A stretch of DNA of 5,829 nt from positions 1 to 5,829 of the forward strand of contig CALCEF010000117.1 in the NCBI GenBank assembly GCA_937901365.1, given 5' to 3'. A program made the position numbers and the translations under genes. Every line of letters starts with the position of its first letter. Position 1 is the first letter of the stretch. This document shows, one piece after another, positions 1 to 5,829 of the stretch. Origin of the DNA: an uncultured euryarchaeote (lineage in GTDB: Archaea; Thermoplasmatota; Poseidoniia; Poseidoniales; Thalassarchaeaceae). Under the pieces are notes generated by a model. It saw nothing but the letters and a program-made list of their open reading frames with translations, did not search any database and had not been told where the DNA came from.

Positions 1-18
1 TGACGATGAGGAAGAACA

Positions 19-27
19 GGGGGAGTG
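19..27 (+). promoter_or_regulatory. Shine-Dalgarno-like site deciding the gene 1 start
   Basis: GGGGGAGTG ends five bases before the ATG at 33. The GGAGTG part resembles the anti-Shine-Dalgarno complement GGAGGTG, and the same hexamer sits six bases before the ATG of gene 2. This favours initiation at 33 over the in-frame ATG at 6, which lies upstream of the site. Confidence 0.6.
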
Positions 28-32
28 ATGTA

Positions 33-3000
33 ATGGAATCCTCCGTAGGTTACGCGATTGTATCCTCCATCGTCATCGTCATGATATGGCAGGCAATTTC
101 ACATTTGAATCAAGGAAGAAGAAAGTCCGAATCCCTGCTCGGTGCTTTGAAAATGGAGGATATCGAAGTAGAGGAAACCCTCCCTCCTTCACGCGCATCG
201 CAACACCAATCATTGGTCGCCCCTAGAATCGAATACTCCCCCGAACATACCCCGTTCCCTACCGCCACCGAGCGCAGTAATTTAGACAAAAGATCGGCCA
301 TGAAGAAAGAAATTTCAGAATTACAGGAAGCCAACGTAGAACGTTACTCAACTCTCGAGCGCTCCACTGAAAAGATGGCCGAATGCAAAGCAATCATCGA
401 ATTGATACAGGGGTTGAGTGAAGAGTATGGTATTGAAGCCAATCAAGAGCTCATCGAAGCCCCACTAGAAGGTGCAACACTTGTGGAATTGGAATTGCGA
501 CAAACCGCTTTGCTGGAACTATACGATCGCATGTACCAACTCACCTTTGAGGACACAATTCAAGAGATTCGAAAGCGAGAACTCAGTTTGCAAACCAATC
601 AAGATTCAGCCATCAAAAAGCAGGTCGCTGCAGAAACTCGCGACCTCACCACTCAACTTGAACAGTTGAGGCGAGAGGAAGAATTGTATCGTGAAATCCG
701 ATCAGCACAAACAGTTTCATACCTTGAAAATCTTGATTTTTCAGAATTGGATGAAGAGGGTTCAACCCGCCTCAAGGCCCACTACGAATTCTATCATTCA
801 CGCCTAAGTGAAAAGGAGCGGCTTGAATTTGAGGCGGAACTGTATCGTCATTTCACCGACATGATTCATGATTGCGAGGACCAAGACGAATTACGAGTCA
901 TGGAATTCGAGGATTTACCCGCTAGTCAGTTAACCGAGTTGGACGAACGCCGAAACAAACGGATTCTCGCGTTAGACGCCAAGGACCAGAAAGAGAAAGA
1001 AGACGCCCGTGCGGAAGAGCTCCGATTAGCAATCGAGTCAGCCAAAACATCTGCTGAACTAGGTAGAATTCGAATCACGGGAGTCAACAAGACCCAAGAA
1101 GAGGAACTGCGAATCCTCCTCGCCCTAACAAAAGAAAATCTCCTTTGCGAGGAACTCAACACAAAGATTCTGAATTGTGAATACGTGCTTGAATTGGATG
1201 CCATCGCAATCCAAGGTGTTTCCGAAGAGCAATCTGAACTGTTGACGGAAATCAAAGTTGCGAGGCGAGCAGAATTGGTGGAGATTGCCAGGCAACGAAA
1301 ATTCACAGAGCAATATACGAGATATCTCGATTCAATTCCGAGAATAGAAGACATCGAAGAACTCCTGGCTGTGGACATTGTCAACACCACAGAATCCCAA
1401 CAAGAGGAATTGGAAGATCTGCGACTTTCACGCTTAGATCATCTCGAAGAAATTGAACGCCAAAGGGTCGAACGCGCTCAAGCCAAACAGTACCAGGTGC
1501 TGCGAACAGAAATCGAGACGGCCAAATCATCAGCGCTTCTTGAAGAGATCGAAATAGAAGGCGTAAATGAAGAACAAGAGGCCCGTTTGATTGAGATTAA
1601 GGAAGAAATCAAGGAAATACTCATCGAGGATGAAATGATTTCAAAGCACGTTGAAAAAGCAGAAAAGAAAGCCAAAAAATCACCCACGCCTGACGAGTTT
1701 GATTACGAGCCAGAATCCGCATTCAGAACGCGAGTGAAAACATTGGATGCGGGTGACGGAAACCTCCGCTTCAGTTTATTGTGGGACAACATGAATGATT
1801 TGGACCTCATTGTCCGAACCCCAGGTGGCGAAATCATCCATCGAGGTAAACGCGAATCTACCTGTGGTGGCACATTGGATCTCGAGATGAATTCTCAACC
1901 CGAGATGAAATCCGCACTGGAAAACATCGTTTGGCCAAAAAGCATCAACCCACCACCCGGTACATACAACGTCTTCGTGTGGCATAGAAAGCGACACCAA
2001 CGACTCCGAAAATCTGATCCAACAATTTTCACCTTGAGGAGCAGGGTTGGCGCAGATTATTTCCAACATTCAGGCAAGTTGAGTTTTGGTGACAAACTCA
2101 AATTGGTCGCAATGGTTGAGGTTCCCGATGTAGATACTCTCAACCAACGCATCGAATCCGAATCCGAATTGTATCGAAATCAACGCGCCGATGTAATGTC
2201 GGCTCAATCCGTCGAAGAATTCCCCGAGATTGACAATAACGTTTCAAGCGTGCACAGAGTCATGCTCAACCGGTTGATGGAAAAGCGAGAATCCGAACTC
2301 GAAGAAGCGAAGAGGAAGAAATACATCGCAGAACAAGAAGCCCAATACAACAAAATCATGGCCGAAATTGAAGCCGCAAGAGATCTTGACGCACTCTCAG
2401 CAATCCGTTATTCCCACGTCTCCGACGACGTCATCAAATACATCGAGAAAGCCATTGGGAAGAGGCGTAAATTAATCGAAGCGGGCATCAAGAAACAGGA
2501 ACAACTCGAGGCCCAAAAGAGATACGAAAAGTATCGAAAACTCATCAATGATTCTGAAGACCTGACCACTCTCGCATCCATTGTTTTTGAGGATGTTGAC
2601 GAACGCCAAGCAAAGACACTCCAGCAACTCAGAATTGCACGGCGCAAAGTCCTGCAAAATACGATGAATAGTGCAGATGTCGAGCGAGACAAGCAAGCAC
2701 GTTTGCACACCGCTCTGAATGAAGCATACAAGAAAGGCGGCCTCCAACCCATGGGCGACGACGAATGGAGGACGGGCGACTTCGAAACCCGCCTCCAAGA
2801 GGCGGGAGCCAACTCAGGCGATCTTCAGGTTTCATTGATTTGGGACAATAAGAACGACTTCAATTTACTCGTCATCACACCAAGTGGCGAAATCGTGCAC
2901 CCCCGAAATAGAGAATCAAAAGACGGCGGATTCCTCGATATCGAGATGAATCAAAAAGGGAGCACAAAAGTCCCAGTCGAGAACGCCTTTTGGCCAACAG

Positions 3001-3185
3001 GCAACACCCCCAAGGGTGCATACTATGTCTACGTCCACTTCTACAAGGAACACGCACTATTCAAGAAAACAAATCTCTCTGAATGTCGCGTTCAAATTTT
3101 GAACAAAGGAGAAAGATCCGAGTTTTCAGCTCAAATGTCATCCTCAAATAAATTGCAATTTGTTACATTGGTGGAGGTGCGATAA
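33..3185 (+). CDS. Membrane-anchored helical-repeat protein with two WDN (DUF2135/YfaP-like) beta domains
   Basis: No enzyme motif is seen; a structural or scaffold role at the membrane is inferred. Residues are numbered from the ATG at 6 (subtract 9 for the preferred start). Residues 13-31 form one hydrophobic helix followed by RRK (38-40). Residues 58-96 are a Pro/Ser-rich linker, and 97-224 are charged helix or coiled coil. Six degenerate helical units span 225-546, a WDN domain 563-707, three more units 720-899, and a second WDN domain 919-1059 ending near the C-terminus. The WDN domains share W-D-N-x-N-D, TP.GEI.H, RES..GG.LD.EMN, EN..WP and P.G.Y.V.V; I recall this pattern from DUF2135/YfaP-like proteins, common in planctomycetes. 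I chose the ATG at 33 because GGGGGAGTG lies just upstream; the ATG at 6 has only five bases before it here, and the frame is open to the left edge, so a longer N-terminus cannot be excluded. The frame is unbroken and ends in TAA. The ORF is certain; its function is unknown. Confidence 0.92.
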   Translation: MESSVGYAIVSSIVIVMIWQAISHLNQGRRKSESLLGALKMEDIEVEETLPPSRASQHQSLVAPRIEYSPEHTPFPTATERSNLDKRSAMKKEISELQEANVERYSTLERSTEKMAECKAIIELIQGLSEEYGIEANQELIEAPLEGATLVELELRQTALLELYDRMYQLTFEDTIQEIRKRELSLQTNQDSAIKKQVAAETRDLTTQLEQLRREEELYREIRSAQTVSYLENLDFSELDEEGSTRLKAHYEFYHSRLSEKERLEFEAELYRHFTDMIHDCEDQDELRVMEFEDLPASQLTELDERRNKRILALDAKDQKEKEDARAEELRLAIESAKTSAELGRIRITGVNKTQEEELRILLALTKENLLCEELNTKILNCEYVLELDAIAIQGVSEEQSELLTEIKVARRAELVEIARQRKFTEQYTRYLDSIPRIEDIEELLAVDIVNTTESQQEELEDLRLSRLDHLEEIERQRVERAQAKQYQVLRTEIETAKSSALLEEIEIEGVNEEQEARLIEIKEEIKEILIEDEMISKHVEKAEKKAKKSPTPDEFDYEPESAFRTRVKTLDAGDGNLRFSLLWDNMNDLDLIVRTPGGEIIHRGKRESTCGGTLDLEMNSQPEMKSALENIVWPKSINPPPGTYNVFVWHRKRHQRLRKSDPTIFTLRSRVGADYFQHSGKLSFGDKLKLVAMVEVPDVDTLNQRIESESELYRNQRADVMSAQSVEEFPEIDNNVSSVHRVMLNRLMEKRESELEEAKRKKYIAEQEAQYNKIMAEIEAARDLDALSAIRYSHVSDDVIKYIEKAIGKRRKLIEAGIKKQEQLEAQKRYEKYRKLINDSEDLTTLASIVFEDVDERQAKTLQQLRIARRKVLQNTMNSADVERDKQARLHTALNEAYKKGGLQPMGDDEWRTGDFETRLQEAGANSGDLQVSLIWDNKNDFNLLVITPSGEIVHPRNRESKDGGFLDIEMNQKGSTKVPVENAFWPTGNTPKGAYYVYVHFYKEHALFKKTNLSECRVQILNKGERSEFSAQMSSSNKLQFVTLVEVR
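678..1643 (+). repeat. Six degenerate helical protein repeats (block 1 of gene 1)
   Basis: This stretch encodes residues 225-546 (numbered from the ATG at 6). Each unit opens with a helix ending in Ala or a small residue, has a short centre resembling L..I.I.GV, then a charged helix resembling L..I...R...L. The centres begin near residues 239, 295, 351, 396, 449 and 511, so spacing is 45-62 residues. The clearest are ELGRIRITGV, ELDAIAIQGV and LLEEIEIEGV, each followed by Glu/Gln-rich helix. Residues 140-180 may hold a further, worn unit. Similarity is at protein level only; no DNA-level direct repeat is obvious, so the duplications look old. I do not recognise a named family; helical hairpins or a spectrin-like rod are possible readings. 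Confidence 0.65.
1692..2126 (+). repeat. WDN domain copy 1 (DUF2135/YfaP-like) within gene 1
   Basis: It encodes residues 563-707 (numbered from the ATG at 6). Key residues are W593-D594-N595, N597-D598, D600, the TPGGE turn, RES at 617-619, C620, GG at 621-622, and LDLEMN. Then come EN at 639-640, WP and a PPGTY turn, and it closes with a strand ending VAMVEV. The pattern of alternating hydrophobic strands and acidic or Gly turns suggests a beta-sandwich, possibly metal- or ligand-binding through the conserved acids (inference). It keeps the DLDL acidic pair that copy 2 has partly lost. Confidence 0.7.
2163..2702 (+). repeat. Three degenerate helical protein repeats (block 2 of gene 1)
   Basis: It encodes residues 720-899 (numbered from the ATG at 6). 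Unit centres begin near 737, 796 and 855, an even 59-residue spacing. The last two read ALSAIRYSHV and TLASIVFEDV, each followed by a basic helix containing GKRRKLI or IARRKVL. The units match block 1 in layout, and the block sits between the two WDN domains, so the C-terminal third of the protein looks like a second copy of a repeats-plus-domain module. Confidence 0.6.
2760..3182 (+). repeat. WDN domain copy 2 (DUF2135/YfaP-like) within gene 1
   Basis: It encodes residues 919-1059 (numbered from the ATG at 6). It aligns with copy 1 with almost no gaps in the core: W946-D947-N948, N950-D951, TPSGEIVH, RES, GG, LDIEMN, VEN, WP, and a final LVEVR. Differences from copy 1 include N953 in place of D600 and Asp in place of C620. 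It ends at the protein's C-terminus, so the domain caps the chain. Confidence 0.7.
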
Positions 3186-3229
3186 TTTTGCAAAAATTCA
3201 CAGTGACGGTGACGTTGATAGTCCGACTA

Positions 3230-3246
3230 CTACACCGTAGGTGTAG
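3230..3246. promoter_or_regulatory. Perfect 17-bp dyad, candidate operator or mRNA hairpin
   Basis: CTACACC-GTA-GGTGTAG is a perfect 7-bp inverted repeat around a 3-base centre, and the symmetry does not extend beyond it. It lies 35 bases before the ATG of gene 2. It is not followed by a T-run, so a bacterial-type intrinsic terminator is unlikely. A binding site for a dimeric regulator or a leader hairpin in the mRNA are the likelier readings. Confidence 0.45.
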
Positions 3247-3269
3247 AGCCATAGACAAGAATACATTTT

Positions 3270-3275
3270 GGAGTG
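3270..3275 (+). promoter_or_regulatory. Shine-Dalgarno-like site of gene 2
   Basis: GGAGTG lies six bases before the ATG at 3282, the same hexamer and nearly the same spacing as at gene 1. An in-frame stop (TAG at 3252-3254) limits any longer N-terminus, and the only other upstream start codon, GTG at 3273, overlaps this site. Confidence 0.6.
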
Positions 3276-3281
3276 TTTCAC

Positions 3282-5829
3282 ATGCGTAATCAAACCCTCA
3301 TCGTATTCGCAATGATGTTACTGTCAACACTCTCCCCGTTGGGGTTGGATTCAACAGATTCGATTGAGGTCTCGACTACGAGTTCCACAGCTGCTAGAGC
3401 CCCGAGTACCGATGTCAACATCACTCAATTGGAATGGATCGGACCCTCGTATTATTGCAATCCTTGTGTGATAGATGTCCTTGCCCCAGGCCTCCAGCAA
3501 GTTCGAGTTACGCTTGAGAATGAGGGCCTACTATACGGAAGCGGCGCCCTGTCATTCCACCTCGATGCAGGAGATGGTCTTGGAATGCAAATCCTAGACA
3601 CCCAATCGATTGGGTTGGCACCAGGGGCTGTTGCACAATACGTGTTTGAATGGACCGCTATACTAGGGACCAACCAAGAGATTCAGATGTATGCAGGGAT
3701 GGTTTCAGACATCGACATGTCAAACAACCAACTCAACCAATTTTTTGAAGTCGCCGAAGAAAATGCGGGCGAAGTCTACTCTGACACGTTGCCCGCCGAT
3801 GGTACACGATTGGCCCAGGGGAACGAAGTGGTTGCCGTAGGTGTTCGTAATGCTGGCAATGTTGAGACAGAAGCGACACCCGTCCTCACTCTCACACCGA
3901 TTATCGGGGGCGGGGACCCAGTCACATTTGTCGGCGCCCCATTGAATCTTTCAACCGGCAGCATTGCCTTCCCCCCTTCTGTTGAGTTGGCACCCATCAT
4001 CATCAATGCGACATCACTTGCAGGAGATTACACCCTATCGGGTGACATATACTTCAATTCATCAGGACTCCCATCAGACGTTGTGAGCATCACCTCTCGT
4101 ACCGTTACCTTCAGCCCATATCGAACCACTTTGATCGCCCCCAGTGACCGACCCGTTGAACCGGGCGACTCCACAACGTTGACATTCATGATTCAAAACA
4201 TCGGGGAGGCACCCGATCGATACAACATCACAGTCACCGATGTCCTGGGATGGGCAGATCTTTCAGGCATCCCATCGCAAACCGAGATTGTCAACGCCTC
4301 TTCTTCAACAGTCGTCGTCGTCCCTGTAAACGTCCCGTTGCTTGCAGACCGTTCCCTCTCCGATTTGATTACCGTAGAGATTGAGAGCGAAGGTGGAGAA
4401 TACTTCCTCGACGCAAGCGCATCTGTCATGGCAGGCGACCTTCTACTAGGCGAACTATACCACAGCGATTGGTTTGAGGAGATTATCCCTGGAACAGAAG
4501 TTACCATTCAGTATACACTCCGAAATGATGGCACATCCCCTGCAATTTTCGACCTCGCTGCTGGCTTTTCCCAAATTGCACCGGGTTGGGAAGTTGAAAT
4601 TCATCCTGCCACGACACCTTACATGACCGTGGGAGAGGAAATCATCGTCAACGTAATCGTTCAACCCCCCTCTTTGGCATTACCATTTGATCCAACAACC
4701 AAACTCGCCGAAGGAAACCAACTAACTCTATGGACATCGGTTACTCCACAGGGCGGCGGTCCAAACGTTCAGCAGACAACCCTTGAAGTTCAACGAACGA
4801 TCATGGTAGAATTATTTGCAGAGCAAACAGAATTTGAAATCGGTCAAGGCGAATTACAATCTGGCCCAATCGCTCGATTTGTCGATGTAGAAATGGAATT
4901 GCGGCATAACACCGTTGGCCTTTCAACAACTGTCGACATCCAACTTTCTGCAAACCCGTCAGATTTCACCTCATCACGACCCTCAAACGGTCCAAATGAA
5001 ATTCTAAGATGGAACAGTTCAGTCACACCCAATCAAACCAGCATGGATCTGGGTGACTCTGAATCACTTGTCACTGCAATATTGGGGCCATCGGACTTCC
5101 TTCCACTTGCAGGCCATCTCACAATCGACGTGGTCGCCAACCTCACATTGTCAGGTGCTCTTAGTGGAATAGAAGCCCCAGAATCGAACATCAGCATCAC
5201 CCTCATCATTCCCGAGTTGACCCTGGCGGAAGTTGAAACCCCTCCGCCCACGATTGTCATCCCTGAGATTCTTTCAGCAATCCCCCTCAACATATCAAAT
5301 ACTGGCAACCACCAGTCAAATTTCACATTCGATGTTGAGGGCCCGGAAGGATGGATTACGTCGATTTCCCCATCATCGGTATCCAATCTTAATTCGATTG
5401 TAGATGCTTGGCCATCGGTGGGCGGGGACAATGTAACCACAACACTCAGCGTCACCGCACCACAAAACACTCGGGCAGACACACCATTCGACGTGATGAT
5501 CACCGTCATGGGCGAATCCGGAGAAGTCCTCACTCAAACCCCCATCGCCTATCTTGTTGAGGAGGTCATCGGCGGAAGCTTGTCACCAGAATATGCCGTT
5601 GCAGTGATTCCTGTGAATGGGAATTCCTCAATCGCACTAGAGGCAAACAATACAGGAAATTCCCTCCAAACATTCTCCATTGCAATCGAAGAATCTCTTG
5701 ACGACATTAATCTGACAATGATATCAGATCCCATCATTCAAATCGAACCAGGCGAAGCCAGTATTGTCCAAATCGAAGTCACATCAGAGCAATTTGCTCG
5801 CGCCGATGAAAATCATAGTGCGGAGGTAG
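3282..5829 (+). CDS. Secreted multidomain CARDB/NEW3-type surface glycoprotein, 3' end outside window
   Basis: The frame is open for 849 codons to the right edge, so the C-terminus (where a membrane anchor or sorting signal might lie) is missing. Residues 5-20 form the hydrophobic core of a signal sequence, with cleavage probably between 20 and 40. A CARDB-like domain covers about 44-158: it has VRVTLENEG, LAPG, and the terminal D.D.SNNQ signature. Further beta-sandwich segments cover roughly 164-281, 282-385 (NEW3-like: EPGDSTTLTF, IQNIGEAPDRY), 386-505 (IPGTEVTIQY, LRNDG), 506-643, 644-760 (LNISNTGN, EGPEGW) and 761 onward (LEANNTGN, IEPGEAS). The only cysteines are C59 and C62 in CNPC. I count 17 N-x-S/T sequons. 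Such domains are non-catalytic spacers or binding modules on exported proteins; an extracellular stalk or adhesin-like role is inferred. The start is supported by GGAGTG upstream. The ORF and export are well supported; individual domain borders are approximate. Confidence 0.9.
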   Translation, partial: MRNQTLIVFAMMLLSTLSPLGLDSTDSIEVSTTSSTAARAPSTDVNITQLEWIGPSYYCNPCVIDVLAPGLQQVRVTLENEGLLYGSGALSFHLDAGDGLGMQILDTQSIGLAPGAVAQYVFEWTAILGTNQEIQMYAGMVSDIDMSNNQLNQFFEVAEENAGEVYSDTLPADGTRLAQGNEVVAVGVRNAGNVETEATPVLTLTPIIGGGDPVTFVGAPLNLSTGSIAFPPSVELAPIIINATSLAGDYTLSGDIYFNSSGLPSDVVSITSRTVTFSPYRTTLIAPSDRPVEPGDSTTLTFMIQNIGEAPDRYNITVTDVLGWADLSGIPSQTEIVNASSSTVVVVPVNVPLLADRSLSDLITVEIESEGGEYFLDASASVMAGDLLLGELYHSDWFEEIIPGTEVTIQYTLRNDGTSPAIFDLAAGFSQIAPGWEVEIHPATTPYMTVGEEIIVNVIVQPPSLALPFDPTTKLAEGNQLTLWTSVTPQGGGPNVQQTTLEVQRTIMVELFAEQTEFEIGQGELQSGPIARFVDVEMELRHNTVGLSTTVDIQLSANPSDFTSSRPSNGPNEILRWNSSVTPNQTSMDLGDSESLVTAILGPSDFLPLAGHLTIDVVANLTLSGALSGIEAPESNISITLIIPELTLAEVETPPPTIVIPEILSAIPLNISNTGNHQSNFTFDVEGPEGWITSISPSSVSNLNSIVDAWPSVGGDNVTTTLSVTAPQNTRADTPFDVMITVMGESGEVLTQTPIAYLVEEVIGGSLSPEYAVAVIPVNGNSSIALEANNTGNSLQTFSIAIEESLDDINLTMISDPIIQIEPGEASIVQIEVTSEQFARADENHSAEV

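Larger units (their letters stand above)
3186..3281. promoter_or_regulatory. Intergenic region between the two genes, candidate promoter
   Basis: Ninety-six bases separate the TAA of gene 1 from the ATG of gene 2. The left end is A/T-rich (TTTTGCAAAA palindrome at 3186-3195), which could serve as a weak archaeal TATA region or as part of gene 1's transcript end. GTGACG occurs twice in tandem at 3203-3214, and a 17-bp dyad lies at 3230-3246. I see no convincing bacterial -35/-10 pair and no consensus archaeal TATA box, so read-through from gene 1 remains possible. No small ORF or RNA gene is supported here. Confidence 0.35.

Noticed and set aside
1..81. Short inverted match between TGACGATG at 1-8 and CATCGTCA at 68-75 and 74-81
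   Set aside because: Eight bases over a long loop inside coding sequence; the second arm is explained by alternating Ile-Val codons in the membrane helix.
926..1390. Minus-strand open frame of 154 codons inside gene 1
   Set aside because: Its Ser/Arg-rich product is what antisense reading of a Glu/Leu/Arg-rich helical gene gives; it has no recognisable domain and lies wholly inside a well-supported gene.
678..1643. SMC/Rad50-like or other ATPase identity for the coiled-coil protein
   Set aside because: No Walker A, Walker B or ABC signature is present in the protein, and the ends are a membrane helix and a beta domain.
2408..2835. Three overlapping minus-strand open frames
   Set aside because: They overlap each other in different frames opposite helical repeats and WDN domain 2, which are conserved within the protein; they are shadows.
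3186..3195. TTTTGCAAAA palindrome right after the gene 1 stop as a terminator
   Set aside because: The stem would be almost all A-T pairs with no room for a loop and no following T-run; it is better described as an A/T-rich patch.
5033..5533. Minus-strand open frame of 166 codons inside gene 2
   Set aside because: It lies opposite a coherent secreted beta-sandwich protein with a signal sequence and ribosome site, and its own product shows no domain or export signal.

Overview
The window holds two large co-directional genes on the + strand, separated by a 96-nt gap, and no RNA gene, mobile element or CRISPR array. Both proteins look like cell-envelope or structural proteins rather than enzymes. 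No catalytic motif is visible in either.

Gene 1 (33-3185, with an alternative start at 6) encodes a protein of about 1,050 residues. It has one N-terminal membrane helix, a Pro-rich linker, and a long charged helical region built from nine degenerate units of about 45-62 residues. Two copies of a beta-rich 'WDN...GG.LD.EMN' domain, which I place near the DUF2135/YfaP-like group, interrupt and end that region. The order is membrane helix, six units, domain, three units, domain. I do not recognise the helical unit as a named family.

The gap (3186-3281) contains a perfect 17-bp dyad at 3230-3246, a doubled GTGACG hexamer and a Shine-Dalgarno-like GGAGTG. Gene 2 (3282 to beyond the right edge) encodes an exported protein. 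It has an N-terminal signal sequence followed by about seven beta-sandwich segments of CARDB/NEW3 type, is rich in N-glycosylation sequons, and has only two cysteines, in a CNPC motif. Its C-terminus lies outside the window.

Organism: the combination of a long secreted CARDB/NEW3-type protein dense in N-x-S/T sites, no clear bacterial -35/-10 promoter, and intermediate base composition suggests a marine archaeon of the Poseidoniales (Marine Group II) kind. This is an inference from style, not from a marker gene. A planctomycete or other environmental bacterium is possible, since the WDN domain also occurs there.

How the two genes may work together: gene 2 supplies a long extracellular stalk or surface glycoprotein, and gene 1 a membrane-tethered scaffold. 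Which side of the membrane gene 1's body faces depends on which of two start codons is used. Adjacency is the only evidence linking them.
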